Part shown: one piece after another, positions 9,094 to 16,649 of the stretch
Numbering within the stretch: position 1 is the stretch's first letter
Layout of the letters: each line of letters opens with the position of its first letter
Source of the DNA: Bacteroidota bacterium
GTDB taxonomy: Bacteria; Bacteroidota; Bacteroidia; Bacteroidales; Bacteroidaceae
NCBI GenBank assembly: GCA_023458215.1
Contig: JAEXAJ010000093.1
Coordinates: forward strand, 1 to 63,859
Direction of reading: 5' to 3'
DNA: 63,859 bases
The notes under the pieces: model-generated
The model's database searches: none
Seen by the model: only the letters and a program-made list of their open reading frames with translations
Told to the model about the DNA's origin: nothing
Position numbers and translations under genes: made by a program

Positions 9094-10347
9094 TTAAAAA
9101 TTTAACAATTCTGACTTAATAAAATATGGGTTAAAACTATTTTCTTCCATTATATTATCACTTGCTTCTGCCTTGTATTCCTTATAATAATAACGTTCGT
9201 TACCTGCATTATAAATAATACCCATATTGGCAGATGTATTTATACGCGGCACATATTTGTGCCTCTTATATTTATAAGGTGGTAGTAACACTTGAAAACG
9301 AAATCCACCATTAGCTTTTGCTCCATCTGCTTTCATTGCATAAAAACCGATAGAACAATAACGGAAATGGCGAATCATTTCAGCTTTAATACCTTTATCT
9401 TCATACAAGAACTTTTGTGCCTGCACAATAAATTGGGTATTGTACCTTGGCCAAAAGAAACTTCCTCCTACCGTCCAGGTAAAAGTCATTGTTGGATCAT
9501 AGTGTAACTTAAAACTATCCCAATATCCAGTGCCCGTATATCCCAATCTCAAGAAAGCAGCAAACCTTTCGTCCTTGAACGGATGACTAAACTCTGCATC
9601 AATTCCATATTGATCTGCATTGAAATAACCAGCTGTTACTTTTCCAAATATATTGTACGGCAATCTAAACCTTTGTGAAATCGTCAAATGACCAGGATGA
9701 ACCTTATCTTCAAATTGCCCATACCCGTCATTATAAACAGGTATCTTCAACTGCCCAGTAAGCTTCATTCCCTTCCACAAAGAAACCTCTATCGCCGGAC
9801 TCAAATCAAACAAAACTTGATAAATCTGTGTAATTATCAAATTTTTGAATGCCAATTGAGGATATACCAAAACATCAATCTTAAACAAAGAACTATTTTT
9901 CACCTTTATTTTCCGTGCTTCTTTCCACGTCCCACCAAGATCATAACTTACATTCCAATCATTGCGTTCCGCTTTAGCTACGGTATCACCTTTTATAGGA
10001 TGATAATAAAGAGAAATTTGAGGTACATTATTGTCTAAAACAATTATTCGACATGCTTTTTTCTCCGGTAAACCCATCTCTTGAATCACATCTACCGCTT
10101 TACTAATTCCTACGCCTTGCGAACGATATGCAGAATTTTGTAAAACATAAACACGTTCACCATCATCTTCTGTCCATCCAACATTTTCAAATCCCATATT
10201 TACTAATGTATTCACCGTACTTTCTCCCGTTTGGCAAAGCCCTTTTAAGGGAAGCAAACAGAATAAAAAGAACGCCGTACACCGTGCTATTGTTTTAGTA
10301 GCTAGGCACTTTCTAATGTTAGAGTTTTTATACCTCATCTTTTTCAA
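9094..10347 (-). CDS. YjbH C-terminal-half-like outer-membrane protein, expressed form (left operon, gene A)
   Basis: 417 residues. The N-terminal 39 contain a signal peptide (hydrophobic AFFLFCLLPLKGLC). Residues 42-110 form a small domain (STVNTLVNMGFENV ... YVLQNSAYRSQGVGISKAVDVIQEMGLPEKKACRIIVLDNNVPQISLYY) resembling the segment linking the two barrels of YjbH proteins, then barrel strands (EVSLWKGMKLTGQLKIPVYND, GKVTAGYFNADQYGIDAEFSHPF) to the C-terminal LLNF. Codons 1-91, the signal peptide and the promoter lie inside the predicted invertible segment; the rest lies outside. Homologue A' at 12642-13643 matches only from residue 92 on. First gene of the left operon. Confidence 0.8.
   Translation of the reverse strand: MKKMRYKNSNIRKCLATKTIARCTAFFLFCLLPLKGLCQTGESTVNTLVNMGFENVGWTEDDGERVYVLQNSAYRSQGVGISKAVDVIQEMGLPEKKACRIIVLDNNVPQISLYYHPIKGDTVAKAERNDWNVSYDLGGTWKEARKIKVKNSSLFKIDVLVYPQLAFKNLIITQIYQVLFDLSPAIEVSLWKGMKLTGQLKIPVYNDGYGQFEDKVHPGHLTISQRFRLPYNIFGKVTAGYFNADQYGIDAEFSHPFKDERFAAFLRLGYTGTGYWDSFKLHYDPTMTFTWTVGGSFFWPRYNTQFIVQAQKFLYEDKGIKAEMIRHFRYCSIGFYAMKADGAKANGGFRFQVLLPPYKYKRHKYVPRINTSANMGIIYNAGNERYYYKEYKAEASDNIMEENSFNPYFIKSELLNF
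10058..10076 (-). repeat. Left inverted repeat of the predicted invertible segment
   Basis: On the minus strand TGGGTTTACCGGAGAAAAA is identical to the plus strand at 12658-12676. Similarity extends with mismatches for about 37 bp more (left to 10021, right to 12713) and continues weakly as coding homology. It encodes (M/V)GLPEKK in the same reading frame in both genes, so crossing over here keeps both reading frames. Confidence 0.85.
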
Positions 10348-10382
10348 TCATTTTTTGTATCCATACGACACAAAATATGGTG

Positions 10383-10414
10383 CAAAAATAGACACATTTT
10401 TAATAATACCAAAG
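10383..10414 (-). promoter_or_regulatory. Promoter of the left operon (inside the invertible segment)
   Basis: On the minus strand CTTTGG (10409-10414) and TATTTTTG (10383-10390) are separated by 18 bp and match the Bacteroides -33 TTTG / -7 TAnnTTTG consensus. The -7 box ends 35 bp before the ATG of gene A at 10347. It reads out of the segment into A-B-D; after inversion it would read into A'-B'-C'-D'. Confidence 0.75.
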
Positions 10415-10505
10415 AATTTTATCTGAAAAAATGAAATAATGTAGTTTTTTCTTCAAAAACGTTCGCAGAACACGCAGGTAGTTTAATAAAAGTGGATAAA
10501 TAGCC

Positions 10506-10536
10506 TTTGCGTTGAAAGCTGAAAAGCTTATTTTTG
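10506..10536 (+). promoter_or_regulatory. Second candidate promoter, directed towards the recombinase 3' end
   Basis: TTTG (10506-10509), a 19-bp spacer and TATTTTTG (10529-10536) fit the Bacteroides promoter consensus on the plus strand. No open reading frame of note follows; a transcript would cross the GTTAC repeats and run antisense to the recombinase gene. Confidence 0.5.
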
Positions 10537-10771
10537 CTACTCCAATGTTGTATTTTGTTTCAAATTACGTTAGACAGCTAAAGATCAAGCCCTACAAATA
10601 CTCAAAATGACACAATAAAGATGCCAAAGACATTCATTTAGATACAAATTTTGCAATATTCGCATCACGTATTTTTTCCTAATTTAATAATATAGAAAAA
10701 ATATTAAATATATCACCTATATTAATACAATAAATCTGCATATATAACACTATTTTTGGGTATTTATACAC

Positions 10772-10848
10772 AAAAGGGTTACTACCTATTACCAAAAGGG
10801 TTACAGGTTTTTACTAAAATGCTTACTACTTTTTACTAAAACGGTTAC
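10772..10848 (+). repeat. Four direct repeats at exact 22-bp period (AAAAnGGTTACTAC)
   Basis: The motif AAAA(G/C)GGTTAC(TAC) occurs with GTTAC at 10778, 10800, 10822 (CTTAC) and 10844, an exact 22-bp period, i.e. about two helical turns. The same pentamer appears in reverse orientation on the other side of the recombinase gene (12380-12538). They look like protein-binding sites, perhaps arm-type sites of the recombinase. Confidence 0.7.
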
Positions 10849-11200
10849 TACATTTTAGTAAATACTTTATTGGGTTTTATAAAAAATGTATTTTGTTGTA
10901 TTTTCGACTCTAACACAATTGTAAAGATTTAGATATGCACCTATCACACTGTTATTTAAAGTTTTTCACTTGCATAATTCCATCATCAAAGACACTTGAC
11001 CAGAAACAACGCATTCTCGACTCACTAAAAATACAAAATGTCAAAATGATATAATAACATTTATAACCTTTCAGCCAAGGAGTCAGCACGAATGCATTAC
11101 TTACCTAAATCAATGCCCTAGAAAAATATTATGGAGTATACAAACATTATGCTTTTACTCCACAATAACAAATATTCTGTCTTCTTTATCATTAAACCAC

Positions 11201-12346
11201 CTATTCGATTTCAGGAATAAGTTCAACCGCCCTCTTTTTCTTTTCATCTACAAGTTTTGCATAAATTTGCGTGGTTTGTATATTAGTATGACCTAATAAC
11301 TTGGATATAGTGTATAAGTCAACTCCTAATGTCAGCATCATTGTAGCATGTGTGTGACGCGCTGTGTGAAAAGTGATATGCTTCGTCACATTTGCCTGGT
11401 CAGCCCACCGATATAGTATTTCGTTACTACGACCTAATGAAATAAGACCTTCAAAAACTTTGTCTGTATCTTGTGCAACACCTCTGTCAGGCAGATATTT
11501 CATTGCCTCAGGACTTAAAGGGAGTGATATAGCTTCTCTTGTTTTCTGCTGAATTATACTTAATAAAGCATTTCCTTTTTCATCAAAATGTACATCTCCC
11601 CATTTTAATGCAACAATATCACAGTGCCTCAAGCCACAAAAACAGCTAAACAAAAATGCTTTCTTTAATAGTTCATTATAAAAGGGGACACGAACCATGC
11701 GTGTAAGCTCGTCCATAGTCAGATATTCCCTCTCTTCTCTACAACGTTTAGGCTTTTCTTCATTTTTAATCTTATCCATAGGGTTGTTTTTTATGTAATC
11801 TTCAAAAATAGCATACCTCAAACAATAACGAAGCATTTTGAAATAGTAAAGTTGCGTATTTACATGTAGTATCTTTTCACTTTTACAATGTTTTTGTTTG
11901 GCAGTTTTCAAATATTCAATAAATCCTAAAATATAATTTTTATCTACTTTCTTGAGTAGTACTCCCTTTGGATCATATCTATCAAGATGCTGAATGATTG
12001 CGTGTATCGTATCGTTTTTAGCTTTATTGTCCGCACTAAACTCAGCAACCCGCTTCATATATTCAGTCAATTTCACGTTGGTCAATCGATGATTATCAAA
12101 TCCGAACACTTTATTTTGTAGTTCCACTATCTTTTGAGATTTTATAGCATTGGCCAATTTTAAAGTTTCATGATTTCTTTCCCTGTCAGTTTTATCATTT
12201 TCGGGTATTATATACAGTTTCAGAAACTTATACTGACGCCTCCCCTCCATATATATATCTAAATATATAGACTGACATCCATTAGACAACTCTTTTGTCC
12301 GAATCTTAACAGGTTCTTTTATTCTCAATTGCTTTTTCATGTTCAT
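11201..12346 (-). CDS. Tyrosine site-specific recombinase
   Basis: 381 residues. N-terminal arm-binding-like domain (1-75), SAM-like core-binding domain (about 90-190) and catalytic domain with the full residue set Arg240 (GLRHCD), Lys268, His327 and Arg330 (HTARHTHA), His353 (LLGHTN) and Tyr362 (TTQIYAK). It therefore should be active. The type is that of Bacteroides conjugative-transposon integrases and the chromosomal tyrosine recombinases that invert surface-protein promoters. No other mobile-element gene is nearby, which favours a resident invertase. The ATG at 12346 is used; the ATG at 12340 is an alternative. A -7-like box on the minus strand (12546-12553) could be its promoter. Confidence 0.93.
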   Translation of the reverse strand: MNMKKQLRIKEPVKIRTKELSNGCQSIYLDIYMEGRRQYKFLKLYIIPENDKTDRERNHETLKLANAIKSQKIVELQNKVFGFDNHRLTNVKLTEYMKRVAEFSADNKAKNDTIHAIIQHLDRYDPKGVLLKKVDKNYILGFIEYLKTAKQKHCKSEKILHVNTQLYYFKMLRYCLRYAIFEDYIKNNPMDKIKNEEKPKRCREEREYLTMDELTRMVRVPFYNELLKKAFLFSCFCGLRHCDIVALKWGDVHFDEKGNALLSIIQQKTREAISLPLSPEAMKYLPDRGVAQDTDKVFEGLISLGRSNEILYRWADQANVTKHITFHTARHTHATMMLTLGVDLYTISKLLGHTNIQTTQIYAKLVDEKKKRAVELIPEIE

Positions 12347-12379
12347 ATCATCAAAATTATATACATATAATTATTATTA

Positions 12380-12538
12380 GTAACAGTGCAGTAACAAAAG
12401 TCACTTGCAAAAGATTTTGCATTTGATTTTTATTCTACACTATTTATTATTTTTAGTTTTAAATCACTGAATATCAGTAAAAAAATCTATATTGATTAAG
12501 CAAAACAAAGTCAAACCGAGTAACAAATCAGTAACAAT
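12380..12538 (-). repeat. Two GTAAC-N6-GTAAC pairs upstream of the recombinase gene
   Basis: GTAACagtgcaGTAAC at 12380-12395 and GTAACaaatcaGTAAC at 12520-12535 are two pairs with 11-bp internal spacing (one helical turn). They are the reverse complement of the GTTAC motif repeated at 10772-10848, so the recombinase gene is flanked by inversely oriented arrays. Candidate binding sites for the recombinase or an accessory factor, or for autoregulation. The 12347-12641 spacer holds nothing else I recognise. Confidence 0.6.
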
Positions 12539-12641
12539 TAACTATCAAATATAGATAAATATAGAAAACTGATAATCATAATAAAAAAGTTGGAATAGAA
12601 CATAATATAATGATAATCATTTTCTTATAGAATCATCTTGT

Positions 12642-13643
12642 TTGAAAATACTCAAAGTGGGTTTACCGGAGAAAAAGCCATGTCGAATAATTGTGCTCGA
12701 TAATAATGTACCTCAGATTTCTCTTCATTACTATCCTACAAACAAAAAAGACACAATGAACACAATAATTCGTAACAATTGGAATGTCAGCTATGAATTA
12801 GGAGAAGGTTGGAAACAAATTAAAAGAGTAAAGAGAAAAAATAGTTCTTTGTTTAAAGTTGATATAGTGGTTTACCCTGAGTTATCATTGAAAAATCTGG
12901 TAATAACTCAGATATACCAAGTATTATTCAACCTGGCACCGGCTTTGGAAGTCTCTTTGTGGAAAGGGATGCGGCTGACTGCACAATTGGTATTACCGGT
13001 TTACAATGATGGTTATCCCTATATATACGATAAAGTGCATCCGGGATTCATTGGCATATCACAATCCCTACGTCTACCATACAATATATGGGGGACATTC
13101 ACCATAGGACACTTCGGCAGCGATCGCTATGGTATGGATATGAAACTATCACACCGTTTTATCCGAGACAATCGCTTCGGTATAGATGCGCGGATAGGAT
13201 ATACAGGAACCGCCTATTGGGACGGCTTTACTTGCCATTACGGCACCAAGATGAAATTAACATGGTCACTAGGAGGCAGCTTCTACTGGCCGCAATATAA
13301 TATAGAGACAAGCATGAAATGCGAACAGTATTTATTAGGTGAAAGAGCCGTACGAGTGGATATCATCCGTCACTTCCGTTATGCTTCTATTGGTTTTTAT
13401 GCCATGAAGAGCCCTGATGCAAAAGCCAATGGAGGGTTTCGCTTTCAGATAGCCCTGCCACCTTATAAATATAAGAGAAAAGGATACCTCCCGCGCGTCA
13501 CCCCTTCCAAAAACATGGGAATGGCTTACAATGCGGGAAACGAGCAATTTTACTATCAGAACTACCGCTCGTCACCGGGAGACAATATTATGCAATCAAA
13601 TAGTTTTAACCCATATTTTATTAAATCAGAATTAAGTTACTAA
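12642..13643 (+). CDS. YjbH C-terminal-half-like protein, headless silent form (right operon, gene A')
   Basis: The open frame of 333 codons is homologous to gene A from its residue 92 onward (GLPEKKPCRIIVLDNNVPQIS ... FNPYFIKSELSY) but lacks signal peptide, N-terminal domain, ATG and ribosome binding region. Only a TTG (12642) and a GTG (12657) are available, and the frame is closed by TAA at 12603. No TAnnTTTG box is seen on the plus strand between the recombinase and the gene. The barrel part is intact to the C-terminal aromatic end, so this is not decay: it looks like a stored alternative waiting for the head encoded in the invertible segment. The given start is nominal. Confidence 0.75.
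   Translation: MKILKVGLPEKKPCRIIVLDNNVPQISLHYYPTNKKDTMNTIIRNNWNVSYELGEGWKQIKRVKRKNSSLFKVDIVVYPELSLKNLVITQIYQVLFNLAPALEVSLWKGMRLTAQLVLPVYNDGYPYIYDKVHPGFIGISQSLRLPYNIWGTFTIGHFGSDRYGMDMKLSHRFIRDNRFGIDARIGYTGTAYWDGFTCHYGTKMKLTWSLGGSFYWPQYNIETSMKCEQYLLGERAVRVDIIRHFRYASIGFYAMKSPDAKANGGFRFQIALPPYKYKRKGYLPRVTPSKNMGMAYNAGNEQFYYQNYRSSPGDNIMQSNSFNPYFIKSELSY
12658..12676 (+). repeat. Right inverted repeat of the predicted invertible segment
   Basis: Exact inverted copy of 10058-10076, located at codons 6-12 of the headless A' frame. Upstream similarity to the left copy fades at once (CTCAAAG against CAAGAGA), which places the boundary of shared sequence, and so the crossover limit, at 12658. Confidence 0.85.
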
Positions 13644-13661
13644 TTTTTTAATTTTATTGAA

Positions 13662-15797
13662 ATGAAAAAGAAAAGTTTATTTGGATTTAGCGCGAAATTA
13701 GCGTTAATGTTAGTGGCAATGTGCGGCATGTTCGCCAGTTGCTACGAAAAAGAAGAAATCACTGTGGACGGTCCCAGTACCGAAAAACCTGTGTATAAGA
13801 TTGCAGGTGTTGTATCAAATGCTATTACCGGAGAACCTCTCGCCGGAGCTACCGTTAACGGTACTGCTACTAAAACTGACGGTACCTACGAGTTGACTGT
13901 TAACGCTGGCATGAACGTAGTTACAGTTTCGATGGCTGATTACAAAACAGTCACAAGTTCTGTATATGTTGAAACAATTGAAAACGGCAAAACTGCTGTT
14001 TATACTGTAAACGCTGCTTTGTATCCGGGTTATGACGATCCTGAATACAAGACTGTGAAATATAGCATCAAGGGTAGCGTGAACAATACACAAGGTAAAT
14101 CTGTAGCTTTGGCATCGGTTGTTATTGCAGGTCTTGACAACGTAATTGTCAGCGGCAACACTTTCACAGCCGAAGATGTGAAGCCCGGCACATACGCCGC
14201 TGTACTGACTGCTGATGGCTATAACAAGACTTATGCTAACATCCACGTAGCTCCTGTTACTGCACAAGAAGGAACCGGAGAACAGGCAGCAGTAACTGAA
14301 ATCTCAGTATTGATGCAGAAGCCCGGCGAACAAGCTAAGTATATTATAGCAGCTACTCTGAAGTATATTCCGGCCGACGATACACAAACAAGAAGCGCAA
14401 AAGAGACACTCCTCAATGGTGCTACTGTAAAAATTAGAACTAACAATGGTTTCTCAGCAAGCACAACCAGCGACAGCAAAGGTTACTTCAGCATGGAAAT
14501 ACCATTTGAATATGTAACTCCGACCACTATGGCAGTCATTTCTGTAAGTAAGTTCGGATATAATACAATAGAAATGGCTGTACCGGTTACTCCGAAAGAA
14601 AGCGGCTCTATTGTTTATGCATTTGAAGGTGACATCAAGATGACCCTCATCAATGAAGGTGAAATACCGGAAGAAGACCCCAGCCAAGGTGGTGAAGCTA
14701 GCGTAGAGGTTCCTGTAGAAGATGCCCAAGTAGTTGCAAAAGAAGAAATTCTGAAGAACGAAGATGTAAAAGCTAGCGTAGAAACTGTAGCTAAAGAATT
14801 AGGTATCGACTTGGCAGAAGTTGAAAACATGCCTGTAGTAGAGGTTAAAGAAAATGCAACCATCGAATTGACCTCTGTTGAAGCTACCATCGACGAAGAG
14901 ACAGGTGAAATCATACAAGGTGAAACAAAAGCCGTAGTAGACCAAATTACAATCCCTGCCGGAACTCAGATCGTTTATGTAGCCGGAGTAGCAGAAAACA
15001 TATCTCTGAAACGTGATATCACTACAGAAAAAGCAACTGCAGCCGTTCGTGTTTACGAAGGACAACCTTCGGGAACTGTATTCTCTAAGCCGCTTGAAGT
15101 TGCTTTCGTACCGCAAACTACTATCACTGTAGAACCTGACTATGTACTGGGCGTTCTTTATCTGGACGAAAAAACCAATACATGGAAAGCCGACGCTAAC
15201 AACTATGCAGAGTATAACACAAGCGCCAAGTCATTTATCGGTAAGATCAACCACTTCTCTAAGTTCAAATTCGGTTATGTCTCTGACATCGTTGCTAAAG
15301 ACAGCACTAATTTGGAAGCAATCTATGTTGACAAACCTTGCTACAGCGGTTCTTCTTCTTCAATCGTAACAGTTAATGGTTCTTACATGGGCGGAGCCGC
15401 TTACAAAGATGCAACTCCGGCTATGGCTGCTGCAGCTGCCCTAAAAGGCATGAACGACGAAACGGTGAAATATGTAACTCAGTTGCTGACAAACATGGTC
15501 AAGGCTGACAATAACAACATCATGCCGAAAAATAGCTATACTAAGCAAAAATTATCTGTAGACCTGACTATCGCTCCTTACAAGCAAGTGAAAGGCTTCA
15601 ACATTACAAGAAAACAAGTAACGAAGATTTATACCGTACACGTAATCAGCAAAGACAAGAAGGCAATCGACGTAAGCGTAGCAGTAAACAAGATTATTTC
15701 TGCAACTTTGGAAGCTGACCTCGAAATCGGTCATACCCATGGTCATGGTAATGGAACAGATTTGAACGCTGGTGGTGGTGTTATCACTTTCGAATAA
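13662..15797 (+). CDS. Large surface lipoprotein with His/Gly-rich tail (right operon, gene B')
   Basis: 711 residues. Lipoprotein signal (FASC, Cys at about 27) followed by YEKEEITVDG. Then at least three carboxypeptidase-regulatory/CnaB-like beta-sandwich domains (KIAGVVSNAITGEPLAGATVNG ..., SIKGSVNNTQGKSVALASVVIAG ..., GATVKIRTNNGFSASTTSDSKGYFSMEIP), an acidic helical stretch (about 345-400), and a C-terminal region with NHFSKFKFGYVSDI. It ends in HTHGHGNGTDLNAGGG, the same tail type as the left gene B, which is 2.5 times shorter. Starts 18 bp after A'. Likely cell-surface exposed; function unknown. Confidence 0.75.
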   Translation: MKKKSLFGFSAKLALMLVAMCGMFASCYEKEEITVDGPSTEKPVYKIAGVVSNAITGEPLAGATVNGTATKTDGTYELTVNAGMNVVTVSMADYKTVTSSVYVETIENGKTAVYTVNAALYPGYDDPEYKTVKYSIKGSVNNTQGKSVALASVVIAGLDNVIVSGNTFTAEDVKPGTYAAVLTADGYNKTYANIHVAPVTAQEGTGEQAAVTEISVLMQKPGEQAKYIIAATLKYIPADDTQTRSAKETLLNGATVKIRTNNGFSASTTSDSKGYFSMEIPFEYVTPTTMAVISVSKFGYNTIEMAVPVTPKESGSIVYAFEGDIKMTLINEGEIPEEDPSQGGEASVEVPVEDAQVVAKEEILKNEDVKASVETVAKELGIDLAEVENMPVVEVKENATIELTSVEATIDEETGEIIQGETKAVVDQITIPAGTQIVYVAGVAENISLKRDITTEKATAAVRVYEGQPSGTVFSKPLEVAFVPQTTITVEPDYVLGVLYLDEKTNTWKADANNYAEYNTSAKSFIGKINHFSKFKFGYVSDIVAKDSTNLEAIYVDKPCYSGSSSSIVTVNGSYMGGAAYKDATPAMAAAAALKGMNDETVKYVTQLLTNMVKADNNNIMPKNSYTKQKLSVDLTIAPYKQVKGFNITRKQVTKIYTVHVISKDKKAIDVSVAVNKIISATLEADLEIGHTHGHGNGTDLNAGGGVITFE

Positions 15798-15834
15798 GAA
15801 ACGTTTCTAAACACTCAATCATTGAACCGAAAGC

Positions 15835-16599
15835 ATGGGTATGTATAAATCAGGAATTAAGCGGGTTTACATTGCAGTACTCTTTACTTGTACCTCTTCC
15901 TTGCTTTCGGCTCAATTGACCTACGGCACTACCGGCTTGCTACATGCTCCTTCAGGAGAAATGCAACGAGATAAAACGGTAATGTTGGGTGGTAACTTTA
16001 TGAATAAGGAGCTCACTCCTCCTACGTGGTATTACCATACATACAATTATTTTTTGAATGTAACTATCTTGCCATGGATGGAAGTGGCATATACATGTAC
16101 CTTATTCAAAGCAGAAGCTTTGGGATTGAAGCCTTACGGCTATAGCGGTTTTACTAATCAAGATCGTTACTTCTCTATCCGGCTACGAGCTTTGAAAGAA
16201 GGACAATTTTGGAAACACATGCCTGCAGTTGTAGTAGGTGCTTCCGATCCTTTTACTTCTTCGGGAGGAGGAAAGATTGGTTCTGCTGAAGGAAATGGAT
16301 ATTTCAGCCGTTTCTATATAGCTGCTACCAAACATTTCGATATCGGGCAAGAAAAAATTGGCATACATCTCTCCTATCTATATAATAATAGGGCAGAATA
16401 TAAGCTGAATGGAATTGCGGCCGGTATCAGTTACAACCCGACTTTCGCCCCCAATTTAAGGGTAATAGCCGAATATGATTCAAAAGATTTTGCATTGGGA
16501 GCCACTTACCTGCTTTTCAAACACCTGCATATACAGGCAGAGTTGCAACGGATGAAGTATTTTAGTGGAGGATTATGTTTCCGGTTCCGGTTAAGGTAA
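15835..16599 (+). CDS. YjbH N-terminal-half-like outer-membrane protein (right operon, gene C')
   Basis: 254 residues, with signal peptide (SLLSA) and the same motif order as gene C: QLTYGTTGLLHAPSGEM, PWMEVAYTCTLFKAEALG, DRYFSIRLRALKEGQFWKHMPAVVVGASDPF, FALGATYLLFKHLHIQAELQ, SGGLCFRFRLR. Much of the first 120 mature residues is identical to gene C, so the two are recent paralogues. In this operon it precedes the OmpA gene, whereas on the left it follows it. With A' it would make a complete, two-polypeptide YjbH-like pair. Confidence 0.7.
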   Translation: MGMYKSGIKRVYIAVLFTCTSSLLSAQLTYGTTGLLHAPSGEMQRDKTVMLGGNFMNKELTPPTWYYHTYNYFLNVTILPWMEVAYTCTLFKAEALGLKPYGYSGFTNQDRYFSIRLRALKEGQFWKHMPAVVVGASDPFTSSGGGKIGSAEGNGYFSRFYIAATKHFDIGQEKIGIHLSYLYNNRAEYKLNGIAAGISYNPTFAPNLRVIAEYDSKDFALGATYLLFKHLHIQAELQRMKYFSGGLCFRFRLR

Positions 16600-16649
16600 G
16601 ATTCCAAATGCAGCTAAAGCAAGAGTGTATTATTAAAAACTAAAAGACA

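Larger units (their letters stand above)
10348..11200. other. Gene-free A/T-rich region between gene A and the recombinase gene
   Basis: 853 bp without a convincing gene on either strand. It contains the operon promoter (10383-10414), a second candidate promoter pointing the other way (10506-10536) and four 22-bp-spaced GTTAC repeats (10772-10848). The remainder (10850-11200) is A/T-rich with no recognisable feature. Confidence 0.7.
10058..12676. mobile_element. Predicted invertible DNA segment carrying promoter, gene head and recombinase
   Basis: The segment is bounded by inverted 19-bp repeats, each inside the reading frame of a YjbH-C-like gene (A on the left, A' on the right). Inside lie the outward-reading promoter (10383-10414), the start codon, signal peptide and first 91 codons of A, a tyrosine recombinase gene (11201-12346) and GTTAC repeats. 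Inversion would join the 91-codon head to codon 7 of A' (predicted 418 aa) and leave A headless. Promoter inversion by tyrosine recombinases is well known in Bacteroides; here the promoter moves with a signal peptide and a protein domain. Inversion itself is inferred. Confidence 0.78.

Noticed and set aside
11201..12346. Recombinase as the integrase of a conjugative transposon or prophage
   Set aside because: No transfer, excision, phage or cargo genes are nearby, no tRNA is present, and the gene lies within a 2.6-kb segment bounded by inverted rather than direct repeats.
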